Positions 43,696 through 52,983 of a stretch of 64,000 bases of DNA are shown piece by piece. Source of the stretch: Staphylococcus sp. NAM3COL9 (GTDB lineage Bacteria; Bacillota; Bacilli; Staphylococcales; Staphylococcaceae); NCBI RefSeq assembly GCF_001431205.1, contig NZ_LGPC01000006.1, positions 84,264 through 148,263 on the forward strand, given 5' to 3'. Position numbers and translations under genes: made by a program. A model generated the notes under the pieces. The model was not told where the DNA came from, did no database searches, and worked only from the letters and a program-made list of their open reading frames with translations. Position 1 is the stretch's first letter. Each line of letters opens with the position of its first letter.

Positions 43696-44490
43696 ATGGT
43701 TTCAGTAATCAAAAAAGGGTTAGTCACTGTAAGTGTATTATTTGCATCAACGTTAGCAATGAATGTAACAAACGCCGCTGGAGATACATCAAACCCAAAA
43801 GGGACTATGGGGTCTGGTTACCAACAATACATTGAAAAGCACCCTGAAAAAAGTCCTGAAAACAATTCAAATGAGTCAAAATCCGAAGCAGGCACAACCC
43901 AATCAGGCGAACGCATTTTAGACATTTCAGAATGGCAAGGTGACTTAACTGAACAAGAAGTTAAAGACCTTAAAGCAAATTACGACTTCATCATTATTCG
44001 TGCTCAATATGGTTCTGAGAAAGTGGATGCTTCATTAGAACACAATTCAGCTTTATTAGACAAATATAGCATGGACTTTGGTGTATATTCTTATAGTATG
44101 TATGAAAACCCTGAAGATGCACGCTACGAAGCACAAACATTATACAATCGAGCACCTAAAGCTAGCTTTTACATCAATGACTTTGAACAAGATACAGTCA
44201 CTTCAGGTACTACAGAAGAAAGTACATCTGCATGGTACGATGAAATGAAAAGTTTAGCCGGCAACAAAAAAGTCCTATTCTATTCTTATGAAAATTTCAT
44301 GGCAGAACATGCCTCAGAATCTGCCAATGAATATGATGGTTCCTGGGTTGCCAATTATAATCCTGACCAACCTACCCGTGAGCACGTATTATGGCAATAT
44401 ACTGATAGTTATGCATCACCTGAATTAAACCAAGATATAGATGCGAATTACACTGGGCCAAATGTAAGCTCAGATTGGTTCACATCTTAA
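43696..44490 (+). CDS. Secreted GH25 muramidase (lysozyme)
   Basis: 264 residues. A signal peptide ends near NVTNAAG, followed by a low-complexity Ser/Asn/Glu linker (about 30-75) and a GH25 domain. The domain shows ILDISEWQGDL (catalytic Asp in DxSxWQG), FIIIRAQYGS, FYINDFEQDT (Asp-x-Glu pair) and VLWQYTDSY. It cleaves the beta-1,4 MurNAc-GlcNAc bond outside the cell. It lies in a plus-strand island between rpsF and ychF. AAAGGAG precedes the ATG; own terminator follows. Confidence 0.9.
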   Translation: MVSVIKKGLVTVSVLFASTLAMNVTNAAGDTSNPKGTMGSGYQQYIEKHPEKSPENNSNESKSEAGTTQSGERILDISEWQGDLTEQEVKDLKANYDFIIIRAQYGSEKVDASLEHNSALLDKYSMDFGVYSYSMYENPEDARYEAQTLYNRAPKASFYINDFEQDTVTSGTTEESTSAWYDEMKSLAGNKKVLFYSYENFMAEHASESANEYDGSWVANYNPDQPTREHVLWQYTDSYASPELNQDIDANYTGPNVSSDWFTS

Positions 44491-44525
44491 ACTTTATAAT
44501 AGCTTCCTTCTAAAAATATATTTAT

Positions 44526-44570
44526 AGCCCGAGACATAAGAACATCCCTCTTTTGTCTCGGGCTTATTTT
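44526..44570 (+). terminator. Rho-independent terminator
   Basis: An 11-bp stem AGCCCGAGACA with its complement and a TTATTTT tail, after the GH25 gene; of the staphylococcal GGGACA hairpin type. Confidence 0.85.
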
Positions 44571-44686
44571 ATGCTTTTGTAATTAGAAAATTTCACCTTG
44601 AAGACGTGCTTCTTATCAGCTTAATTTATTATATCCCCGATTAAATGCCTGAAATACACAGATATGACTGGTCCCTATTTATTTAT

Positions 44687-44718
44687 AAAAAACGCTTCCC
44701 TAAAAATTTAGGGAAGCT
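44687..44718 (-). terminator. ychF terminator
   Basis: A stem GCTTCCCTAAA with its complement and a TTTTTT tail on the minus strand, 27 nt after the ychF stop. Confidence 0.88.
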
Positions 44719-44745
44719 CAATATGAAACCTTTTGCTATATTTGT

Positions 44746-45843
44746 TTACACATTAAATCTAAAGTGAACTACGTCGCCATCTTTCATAATATAATCTTTA
44801 CCTTCTAAACGCTGTTTCCCAGCATCTTTGGCACCATTTTCACCATTAAATTCAACATAATCATCGTAGCTTGTTACTTCAGCACGGATAAAACCACGCT
44901 CAAAGTCTGTATGAATAATACCTGCACACTGAGGCGCTGTCATACCAGAGATGAATGTCCAAGCGCGTACTTCTTGAACACCTGCAGTAAAGTAAGTTGC
45001 TAAACCAAGTAAGTTATACGTTGTACGAATTAAACGATCTAAACCAGGTTCTTCAATGCCTAAGTCTTCTAAGAACATTTCTCTATCTTCATCTTCAAGC
45101 GTTGCGATTTCTTCTTCGATCTTAGCGCTAATTACGATAACCTCTGAATCTTCTTTACTCGCATATTCACGAATTAATTTAACTTTTTCATTATCTTCAT
45201 CGCCAATTTCATCTTCGCCTACGTTAGCAATATATAACATTTCTTTAGAAGTTAATAATTGTGCTTGATTCACAAATTTTTGGTCATCATCATTAAATTC
45301 AAGGCTACGAACTGGATTCCCTTCTTCTAATGCTTCTTTAATTCTTGCTAAAATGCGTGCTTCATTTACTGCATCTTTATCTTTTTGTTTCGCCATTTTT
45401 TCTGCTTTTGGTAAACGCTTTTCAACAGATTCTAAATCTGCCAATACTAATTCCATATTGATTACTTCGATATCATCAATTGGGTCTACGCGTCCTGAAA
45501 CGTGGGTCACATTATCATCGTCAAATGCACGTACTACTTGGCAAATTGCATCTACTTCTCGAATATGTGATAAGAATTTATTACCAAGTCCTTCACCTTT
45601 AGAAGCTCCTTTAACGATTCCGGCGATATCTGTGAATTCAAATGTTGTTGGAATTGTTTTCTTTGGTTGTACCATTTCTGTTAATTTATCTAGTCTGCTG
45701 TCTGGTACCTCAACAATTCCTACGTTAGGATCAATTGTCGCGAAAGGATAATTCGCTGCTAGTGCACCTGCTTTTGTGATTGCATTGAAAAGTGTAGACT
45801 TACCTACGTTGGGCAAACCAACTATACCTGCTGTTAAAGCCAT
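44746..45843 (-). CDS. ychF: Ribosome-binding ATPase YchF
   Basis: A 365-residue OBG-family P-loop ATPase. G1 AGIVGLPNVGKSTLFNAIT; G3 DIAGIVKGASKGEGLGNKFL; NMEL replaces the GTP-specific NKxD, as is usual for YchF, which prefers ATP. Coiled-coil middle and C-terminal TGS domain (about 280-365). The ATG overlaps the DUF951 stop (TAATG). Core gene, acting on the ribosome. Confidence 0.97.
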   Translation of the reverse strand: MALTAGIVGLPNVGKSTLFNAITKAGALAANYPFATIDPNVGIVEVPDSRLDKLTEMVQPKKTIPTTFEFTDIAGIVKGASKGEGLGNKFLSHIREVDAICQVVRAFDDDNVTHVSGRVDPIDDIEVINMELVLADLESVEKRLPKAEKMAKQKDKDAVNEARILARIKEALEEGNPVRSLEFNDDDQKFVNQAQLLTSKEMLYIANVGEDEIGDEDNEKVKLIREYASKEDSEVIVISAKIEEEIATLEDEDREMFLEDLGIEEPGLDRLIRTTYNLLGLATYFTAGVQEVRAWTFISGMTAPQCAGIIHTDFERGFIRAEVTSYDDYVEFNGENGAKDAGKQRLEGKDYIMKDGDVVHFRFNV

Positions 45844-46058
45844 TATTCATTCTCCTTATTTTCAGTATCTTGATGCGACACTAATATTTTTTTTATTTTC
45901 TTATTAAAAATTTGTCTTGGGATCATAATACTTCTTTGACAGTTTTCACATTTTATTCGGATGTCTGCACCTACACGAATGATTTTAAAACAATTCGTGC
46001 CACATGCATGCTGCTTTTTCATCTCTACAATATCATTTAAACCATAATTTGATGTCAT
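45843..46058 (-). CDS. DUF951 domain-containing protein
   Basis: 71 residues. It begins MTSNYGLNDIVEMKKQHACG and has CGTNCFKIIRVGADIRIKCENCQRSIMIPR, typical of DUF951, with paired CxxC-like cysteines suggesting nucleic acid or zinc binding. Conserved upstream of ychF in Firmicutes and overlapping it by one base. GGAGG precedes the ATG. Confidence 0.92.
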   Translation of the reverse strand: MTSNYGLNDIVEMKKQHACGTNCFKIIRVGADIRIKCENCQRSIMIPRQIFNKKIKKILVSHQDTENKENE

Positions 46059-46079
46059 TCTGTCATACCTCCGAACATC

Positions 46080-46964
46080 TTATGCATTATTTTTTTGATT
46101 CGCATCGTATTGCATCATCATAGGTTTCGGTATTTTAATATCATGTTGTTTAAATACTTTCAAAATCTCTTTTCTTAAAATACGTGCACCTGAAAATCCT
46201 TCTCCAGGTATCGTTTCAGCAGAAATCCACAACGTAATTTCATCTCTTGTAATGGAATTAATACCAATCACTTCTGGATTTGATATAAATAAATAATATT
46301 TAGAACGCATCGTTTCAAAATGTTCAACTAATATCTTTTCTACTTTATCGATATCTTCTTCTACGGAAACTGGCATTTCTACCATTGACTCACCATTCGT
46401 TACTGAATAGTTTGTAATTTCACCCACACTACCATTAGGTAATGTTGTCAATTCGCCCGTAATCGTATTAATTCGCATTGAACGTAAACCAATTGACTGT
46501 ACTGTGCCTTCTGCTACCGTAGTACCGCCACTATTAATTTTAACATAATCGCCTACATCAAATTGATTTTCAAAGATAATGAAGAAACCTGTGATAATAT
46601 CTTTAACAATTGTTTGTGCGCCAAAACCAACTGCTAAACCAACAACGCCAGCACTAGCAATAATGCCTCCAACGCTTATACCAAACTTACTTAAAATTGT
46701 AGTCAATACTATAAACCATACCACATATGCTACTACGTTTTGAACTAATGCTATTAAAGTTTTCGAACGTTTTTTATTCGCTTTTTTACCTCTATTTTGT
46801 ATTTTAAAGAATTGCGCTATTCCTTTATTTATAAAACGTAAGACAATCCAAGCCACGATAATATAAACAAAAATCATAATGATATTCGATATCAACGTTT
46901 GATAAGTCTCTGGCTTCGTTAACGGTTCAATTAACGAATAAAGGATGCTTTTAACTTGATTCAA
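46080..46964 (-). CDS. MscS family mechanosensitive ion channel
   Basis: 294 residues, TTG start after GGAGGAAGAG. Three N-terminal membrane helices; the pore-lining TM3 with glycine/alanine packing is VGGIIASAGVVGLAVGFGAQ. A beta domain follows (GDYVKINSGGTTVAEGTVQS) and then the C-terminal alpha/beta domain. It releases solutes under hypo-osmotic shock. First gene of the mscS-DUF951-ychF run, 21 nt before DUF951. Confidence 0.93.
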   Translation of the reverse strand: MNQVKSILYSLIEPLTKPETYQTLISNIIMIFVYIIVAWIVLRFINKGIAQFFKIQNRGKKANKKRSKTLIALVQNVVAYVVWFIVLTTILSKFGISVGGIIASAGVVGLAVGFGAQTIVKDIITGFFIIFENQFDVGDYVKINSGGTTVAEGTVQSIGLRSMRINTITGELTTLPNGSVGEITNYSVTNGESMVEMPVSVEEDIDKVEKILVEHFETMRSKYYLFISNPEVIGINSITRDEITLWISAETIPGEGFSGARILRKEILKVFKQHDIKIPKPMMMQYDANQKNNA

Positions 46965-47382
46965 CTACTCTTCCTCCTTAGTACGATACACATTCTTATT
47001 CTATTATAACTAAATTTTCTTTAAAACAAATCCAACTTCAGCTCCATGATTATAACAACTTCATTCATATTAGAATTATGTCTTAATCACTTTATGCCAC
47101 ATCATAAAAAGGCTTATTACCTATATGACTAACTTAAATATCTGCAATCTTATAATAGTTTATTAAAACTTTACACATATTCAAAGCATTTCCGCATCTT
47201 TTATCTAAAAAACAAAAATATTTCAGTGTCTTAGCGCCATCGACAGTCTAAATTTTGACTTTTCACTGTTACAAAAAATATTGTTACATAAACTTATAAT
47301 TTATAACAATTCATTTAATTCATAATCATACTTTAGAATTCAAAATTTTGATGCTCCTTATAACTATTAAAATCGCAAAAGA

Positions 47383-47411
47383 AAAAGAACCATAATTAAA
47401 AATTATGATTC
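47383..47411 (-). terminator. Terminator downstream of the dab genes
   Basis: The stem AGAATCATAATT pairs with its near-complement (one G-T pair), followed by a T-rich stretch on the minus strand. Confidence 0.65.
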
Positions 47412-47536
47412 TCTAACACCAGTCAGTAATAATACTACAAATATGATCTATAAAACAAGTGGTTTTCAAATTTTAAAAATTATATTTAACCTAAAGCCTT
47501 ACCCTAGTTATAAAGTGTTATTTAACTATTCATAGA

Positions 47537-47635
47537 TGCTATTCTTATTTATATGAGAATAGCACTATCAAGTATACAAAATCGACTAATCATGAAAGGA
47601 CACTTACTGATTCTTACATCGGTAAGCGTCCTTTT
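47537..47635 (+). ncRNA. Candidate small RNA, two hairpins with terminator
   Basis: A plus-strand 12-bp hairpin (TGCTATTCTTAT with its complement) is followed 30 nt later by a second stem (AAAGGAC...CTTAC region, 47595-47635) ending in five T residues. No plus-strand gene precedes it. No convincing promoter can be assigned by eye. Confidence 0.25.
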
Positions 47636-47716
47636 TCAGCTATAAAACCATTACTCGTTTCCATTTGGTTATTGTACGCATTTGGTTGAAACTGATAATA
47701 GACATATAGATAAATA

Positions 47717-48085
47717 TTAGTCAGTAAATTGTTTTTCAAGATTATTATAAAGTTTAAAAATCATCACACGTTCTCCTGTGCGAGAGCTTAAATCCGTATG
47801 AAACCCTTTGACTTCTTCTCCTGTAACAGATAATACAATGTCATCGAGTGCTTCAATACCAGATTCTACAAGTTTTGAGCGTGTTCTTTTAATGGTTACT
47901 AATCCTTCGTTAGTTTCACAAACTTTATACTCTGCTTGTGTTAATACACCCTGTAAACTCACAATAATCATATCACGCAATATATCTGTTTTTACAGAAA
48001 GAGAGCCACGGCCAAGGAAGTCTTTTTCCCACTGTGTAATTGCTTTGCTGATTTCAGACTCGTAAGTGCCTTTGGTTGTTTTCAT
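47717..48085 (-). CDS. DUF2294 domain-containing protein
   Basis: 122 residues. KTTKGTYESEISKAITQWEK at the N-terminus, then FLGRGSLSVKTDILRDMIIVSLQGVLTQAE and a late SSRTGERVMIFKL, matching DUF2294. The family often accompanies the inorganic-carbon transporter DabAB, as here (about 190 nt downstream of dabA, same strand). The molecular role is unknown. AGGAG precedes the ATG. Confidence 0.85.
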   Translation of the reverse strand: MKTTKGTYESEISKAITQWEKDFLGRGSLSVKTDILRDMIIVSLQGVLTQAEYKVCETNEGLVTIKRTRSKLVESGIEALDDIVLSVTGEEVKGFHTDLSSRTGERVMIFKLYNNLEKQFTD

Positions 48086-48278
48086 TTAGTATGCATCTCC
48101 TGTAGAACCAAAATGAGGTTAAATTAGATAATTATTTGAATAAAGATAACACTATCATTTTTACATACTTTTCTCCACAGTTCTACAATATCCCCCGGGA
48201 AATCATTTGTATTTTATTTGAGAAATTAAGCACTTTAAAATATTAAACACCTTCTGTTACATGATATTCAAATATAGC

Positions 48279-50906
48279 TTAGCAATGCGCTGACCAGTCA
48301 TGCCATTTACCATCTTCATCGATAGTTGCTAATCTCACCCAACCATTTTGTACTTTTTGTTGGAATGCTCTGTCCGCTTCCAGTCGTTCTTTCACAAAGT
48401 TTTCGGGCGCTTGGATCACTACAAGTAAACGTATAGGTGAATGGTACATTTTATCATCTGACGACATCACGGATTGCCAAGGTAAACCTGTTAACAAGTC
48501 ACTCGCATTTCCCTGCATAACACCAATGCCAGCTGTCACAGTTTGTGTTGTTTTACTACCGCTACCATAATAATGTGGCGCAACCGTAGAAGCATAATAT
48601 TGTAAGTTAATCCATTGTGCTACAACCGCAGGTCCACCAATAATATTTGCTAATACACTACCATCTTGGTCGTTTTCCCAATCATAATTATGCAAAAATG
48701 CTCTACCTTGTAAGTCACTGTGCTTTGTTAGTTCACGTTGTCCAATAATAAAGGAAGCATTTTTAGCTAATCCCCACTCTGGTCTTATCTCGCTCCAATC
48801 ATTTGATAAGCGATGCGCTTCATTGACAGGATTTTTCTTCGTTACATTATTATTTGGTAATTTTGCTAAACGTTGTTCATTAGCATAATAGCTGACATTA
48901 GGCATAGCTGCTTCAATAGCATCAAAAGCTTTTTGTGCCTCTTCTGGTAATTCTGGTATATAAATCCATTCTAATGTGTCCAGAGAAGTCTGATGTTCTG
49001 CAGCTGCAAATACGGTTGTTTCCGGAATTTCAATACCATCTTGTGCTAGACCTTGTCGCACTTCTTTCAAGTTACATAGTTGTGCTAATACTTTGCCATT
49101 AAAACCACTTGACGCCCCACCACATGCGCCACAATCTAATGAGGCAGCATACGGATTATTCGCACTTTGACTACCATGACCACACATAACAACTAAAGGT
49201 GAAAAGTCGGTCGTTAAATCCATTAAGCGTAACGCTTGGCGTGTATAATTTATCTTCTCATCTTCTGTAAATCCAACAGGTAACCCATCTTCTCTACGAT
49301 GATGGTGATTCAGAGTAAGTGCTGTGTCATCTGGTTTTTGTAACCAGCTCGCATAGAACTTGTGAATCACATTGCCTACACGGTTTGGTATGAAACTGCG
49401 TGTAAATGTTTGTAGTGTTAACCATGGGCCACTGAGTTCTGGTAACAGTAAACTTGGCAACACATTTTGCTTCATTTTCTTAAAAGTATACGTAACTGAT
49501 TCAAGTACATGCTTACGTTGTCGAAACATTGTAGGCTCTTTTTCTTGTGTATATTCTTTGATCTTATGCTGTGGTTTATTCATTACAGGTAAAGATGGGT
49601 GACTATGTTGATTTCCAAGTTCGTTTTTTGCAATTGGCAAACCAAAGAAACCTGCAATACCTATCGTTTCAAAAGGGCCTGCCAATTCGATTTGTTTACG
49701 AAATGGCTCAGAACGCACATCTATACAAAATGCCATTTGTGCGAGCGGCATGTCATTCTCTAACATCTCCTGTTTTTCAGGCGCAATAATCTTTCTTAAT
49801 TGCTGATTATATGTTGCTTCCCAAGCCTCTAACAATAGTTTGCGACGTAATTGGTCGTTAAACTGAGCGGCAAACAGCACATGATGTTGCTGTTCTTGTG
49901 TTGTTAATTTTTCCCATTGATGTGCAGTAAAACCACCCCACTGCATCCATGACAAAATGCAATCCGCTACTGAAATAGATTGATTTGCTAACGTGTCATT
50001 TGTAGGCATGTCAGCGAAATACGGCTCCATGATTACCCATTCCATGCCTAAGCGAATCGCAAGGTAATCTAGTAATAATGACTCCATTTTACTATTATTT
50101 TCATGCTGCCATAACATCATGCCTGCCCAACCTGGTAATGATAATAAATGATTCTCCAAATAGCTTTGTTTATCTGCCTCAGCAACACCTAATTTTAACA
50201 ATGCTGATCTTATTAATGACTCAGCATCATCAGGTAAAGTCTTCAATCGAGCACGTTGGTGTTTCGTTAGCGCTGGGTCATATTGGATTAAACGTCTCCA
50301 TGAATGGAATAATCCTTTTTCACGGTTGGGCATTGTCCATCCTGATTGTGCATCATCGACAAACAACTTACACCACTTAATAACGTGATAATCTATGGTA
50401 TCAATTAATTTGTTATTATTTTCATCCATTACATATGTAGACAATAACGGCGTCGAGGCTTTCTCATCACTTGATAAATCTAAATCTTTTAACTGTTGCG
50501 CAAACGTATCGACTTGCCCTTGCACATGCTGATTAGATTTTAAAGTTTGTAATTTTAAAGCATTACGCCCATATTTCATTGCATTTTCTCTTGGTATTGC
50601 TAATGACGCTTTCACCAACCACTGTTGGAATCGTTCCTCTATCATACGGTCGTCTATTTCTCCCTGTTTCTTAGCTTCTAATATACTTGCTGTCGCAGGA
50701 TAAATATCAACTTCTCGCACTTCTTTGAGCCAATGCGCAACTTCATCAAACGTTTTATCCTCTAACCCAGACCACGGACTTCTTGCCGCAAACACTGAAA
50801 TGGGTGATAACGGGACAATAACTTTACTTGCAGCATCAATTAATGTTCGAATATCATTATGATTGTTTTGTGAAACATAATCTGACTCTTTGTTTGCTTC
50901 CCCCAT
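48279..50906 (-). CDS. dabA: Inorganic carbon transporter subunit DabA (MpsB)
   Basis: An 875-residue DUF2309/UPF0753 protein with a carbonic-anhydrase-like zinc site. AFCIDVRSEPFRK gives Cys and Asp; VVMCGHGSQSANNPYAASLDCGACGG gives His and Cys. With DabB it forms an energy-coupled CO2/bicarbonate accumulation complex at the membrane; the S. aureus counterpart is MpsAB, needed at low CO2. The ribosome binding site AAGGAGG lies in the end of dabB, and one base separates the genes, so they are coupled. Confidence 0.96.
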   Translation of the reverse strand: MGEANKESDYVSQNNHNDIRTLIDAASKVIVPLSPISVFAARSPWSGLEDKTFDEVAHWLKEVREVDIYPATASILEAKKQGEIDDRMIEERFQQWLVKASLAIPRENAMKYGRNALKLQTLKSNQHVQGQVDTFAQQLKDLDLSSDEKASTPLLSTYVMDENNNKLIDTIDYHVIKWCKLFVDDAQSGWTMPNREKGLFHSWRRLIQYDPALTKHQRARLKTLPDDAESLIRSALLKLGVAEADKQSYLENHLLSLPGWAGMMLWQHENNSKMESLLLDYLAIRLGMEWVIMEPYFADMPTNDTLANQSISVADCILSWMQWGGFTAHQWEKLTTQEQQHHVLFAAQFNDQLRRKLLLEAWEATYNQQLRKIIAPEKQEMLENDMPLAQMAFCIDVRSEPFRKQIELAGPFETIGIAGFFGLPIAKNELGNQHSHPSLPVMNKPQHKIKEYTQEKEPTMFRQRKHVLESVTYTFKKMKQNVLPSLLLPELSGPWLTLQTFTRSFIPNRVGNVIHKFYASWLQKPDDTALTLNHHHRREDGLPVGFTEDEKINYTRQALRLMDLTTDFSPLVVMCGHGSQSANNPYAASLDCGACGGASSGFNGKVLAQLCNLKEVRQGLAQDGIEIPETTVFAAAEHQTSLDTLEWIYIPELPEEAQKAFDAIEAAMPNVSYYANEQRLAKLPNNNVTKKNPVNEAHRLSNDWSEIRPEWGLAKNASFIIGQRELTKHSDLQGRAFLHNYDWENDQDGSVLANIIGGPAVVAQWINLQYYASTVAPHYYGSGSKTTQTVTAGIGVMQGNASDLLTGLPWQSVMSSDDKMYHSPIRLLVVIQAPENFVKERLEADRAFQQKVQNGWVRLATIDEDGKWHDWSAHC

Positions 50907-50907
50907 T

Positions 50908-52437
50908 TTAGTGTCCTCCTTTTGTTAAATATGTTTTAAGATAGTTTGGATGACGTTCTACAGTTTCAGCTTTTGCATCCCCGATTCGTACAAGCCACAT
51001 ATATAATATTGAAAATGCGACCGATGAACGGTTACGTGCAACCCACGTACTCATTAAACTACCAATTAGGAGCAATAAAGCTACAATTACAACAATAAGC
51101 ATAGGTGGTTGAACGCTATTGAAAGTCATCGTATGTAAAGCACTAGCGAAGAAGTGATGAACGATAAAGTATACCGAACCAACGACGATGAGTATCAATA
51201 ATCCCATGATACGTCCGAATTTCCCTTCTCCAAATGCAACAAGTTGTGTCCATGATACAGATAATGACCAAGCTAAGATGAGTCCACTCACTAAACGATA
51301 ACCTTCCCCAGGAGATGTCAGCCAAAAACCTAAACCAATCGCCAAAGCTAATACACGTCCTGATACGATCCATAAGTATGACATTCTCTCACTAGCACGA
51401 CTTGGTACATTAAAGTGACGCACTGCTGAACCAGAGCGTAAGAAGAGCGTGGCTTTAAATAAACCATGTAAAATCAAGTGGATAATCGCTGGAACGTATG
51501 CGCCCATCGCACACTGGATTAACATAAAGCCCATTTGTCCAATTGTTGACCCTACTAAAAGTCGTTTATAATCTACATGCACTAAACTTATACCTGCACC
51601 AATTAGTACAGAAATACTCGCAAACAATAACAACACGAATGTTGCAATGTCACCATTAAATATCGGAGAAAATCTCGCCAATATGATACCACCCGCATTA
51701 ACGATTCCTGCATGCATAATAGCAGACACGGGTGTTGGTGCTGCGACTGATTCTATCAACCACCTTTGAAATGGAAATTGTGCAGCCGGTACCATAACCG
51801 CTAATATAATGAGCATATTAATACCAAAACTTTCCCACGCATTGATTTGAGCTAAATTCGTGTCTGTGAAAATTGAGGTATATTTCCATTCACCTGTTAG
51901 TAATGCAATCCACACTACTGCCAACAATAATGCTACCCAGCTTAATAAGAATAATTTGCCAGTTACTATTGCAGCAGCTCTTGTCACTTTCCAAGCACTC
52001 GTCAAGCTAATTAATAACGTTAAGCCTACTAACGTTAAGCCCCAACTCACAACCATAATACGTAAATCACCCGTTAACCAAGCTGTTGCAGCAAAACTTG
52101 TTGTAATTGTAAATAAGGTGAAGTATCTTCTATAACTTCGATCACCCATGAGATACTGTACACAATATCGCTGAATGATTAAGCCAATGATTAGGACGAA
52201 GAAGGCCATTAACCATGCTAGAAAATCAGAATACCAAAATCCTACTTCTATATTTTTCGGTGCGCCTATAAGGCCAATAAATGCTACAAGCGGTGGTAAT
52301 GCCACTAAGAATATATGTATACGCACATACGCCAATGGTATGCGTAGATATAAAAACATGATGCCACTCAATACAGAAATAATGACAGTTATGAAAAATA
52401 TAATTAACAGTATTGATACATTAAGCGATGTGAACAT
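50908..52437 (-). CDS. dabB: Inorganic carbon transporter subunit DabB (MpsA)
   Basis: A 509-residue polytopic membrane protein of the NuoL/MrpA proton-conducting family, about 13 helices. The antiporter-type region QFPFQRWLIESVAAPTPVSA is followed by LVHVDYKRLLVGSTIGQMGFM, which contains membrane-embedded Lys/His residues. It powers DabA with the ion gradient. First gene of the pair; AAAGGAG precedes the ATG. A terminator-shaped hairpin lies in its leader about 95 nt upstream. Confidence 0.95.
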   Translation of the reverse strand: MFTSLNVSILLIIFFITVIISVLSGIMFLYLRIPLAYVRIHIFLVALPPLVAFIGLIGAPKNIEVGFWYSDFLAWLMAFFVLIIGLIIQRYCVQYLMGDRSYRRYFTLFTITTSFAATAWLTGDLRIMVVSWGLTLVGLTLLISLTSAWKVTRAAAIVTGKLFLLSWVALLLAVVWIALLTGEWKYTSIFTDTNLAQINAWESFGINMLIILAVMVPAAQFPFQRWLIESVAAPTPVSAIMHAGIVNAGGIILARFSPIFNGDIATFVLLLFASISVLIGAGISLVHVDYKRLLVGSTIGQMGFMLIQCAMGAYVPAIIHLILHGLFKATLFLRSGSAVRHFNVPSRASERMSYLWIVSGRVLALAIGLGFWLTSPGEGYRLVSGLILAWSLSVSWTQLVAFGEGKFGRIMGLLILIVVGSVYFIVHHFFASALHTMTFNSVQPPMLIVVIVALLLLIGSLMSTWVARNRSSVAFSILYMWLVRIGDAKAETVERHPNYLKTYLTKGGH

Positions 52438-52530
52438 ATTAGATTCTCCTTTGTGATGACATTAATTTTAGTGTTAGCAGATTGAACTACTTTTATTTAT
52501 AACTTGCTATGTTAGGTAATTTTTTCATTA

Positions 52531-52585
52531 AAAAAAGCCGACTATATACAATAAATCACGCATGATTTATTACAATTGTCGGCTT
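52531..52585 (-). terminator. Terminator-like stem in the dabB leader
   Basis: GTCGGCTT pairs with AAGCCGAC, and an inner stem AATAAATCA/TGATTTATT makes a long interrupted hairpin. It is followed on the minus strand by seven T residues, all upstream of dabB. It may be an attenuator or the end of an upstream short transcript. Confidence 0.7.
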
Positions 52586-52589
52586 CATT

Positions 52590-52968
52590 ACAACGCACTT
52601 TTTAACGAAGTGATTTGTTTTGCTACCTTATATATGAACGCTTATTAATTTTATAATCTAACCTATTACATTTAATTTTAATATGACGGATGATTTTAAC
52701 TTTTCAACACTATTCGTACACTTTTTCAATTTGCCAATATTATTATTAACAGCTTGCTAAAGCTTTAACATCGTGAAAAAAGCAGTATCCAACGACTATA
52801 TTTATTTTTATTTAATATTATAAACATATACTTATTATTCGTGATTGTCAAGAAAGCCAAACTTTATTCAAACCCTATGCACGACTATAAAATCACAAAA
52901 ATATCACAGCTAATTTTCGCAGATGTAAATGTAATATAACAGAAGCATGCTAAAATAAGTAACAAAAG
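52590..52968. other. Divergent intergenic region between dabB and the AraC gene
   Basis: AT-rich, with no reading frame supported. On the minus strand a small hairpin CACTT-N8-AAGTG lies near 52597-52614, between a possible promoter and the attenuator-like stem. No T-box or known riboswitch motif recognised. Confidence 0.45.
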
Positions 52969-52983
52969 TTGGGAGGCGTAGAT

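Larger units (their letters stand above)
46965..47716. other. Long intergenic region with hairpins, no gene seen
   Basis: About 750 nt without a supported coding frame. It contains a minus-strand terminator-like hairpin (about 47383-47411), a plus-strand hairpin (47537-47564) and a plus-strand terminator (47595-47635). The last two together could delimit a short RNA. Confidence 0.5.

Noticed and set aside
47554..47643. A 29-codon plus-strand frame MRIALSSIQNRLIMKGHLL... as a small toxin
   Set aside because: It overlaps both hairpins, has no ribosome binding site, and its length is within chance for this composition.
52437..52640. T-box leader upstream of dabB
   Set aside because: No AGGGTGGNACCGCG-type T-box sequence is present.
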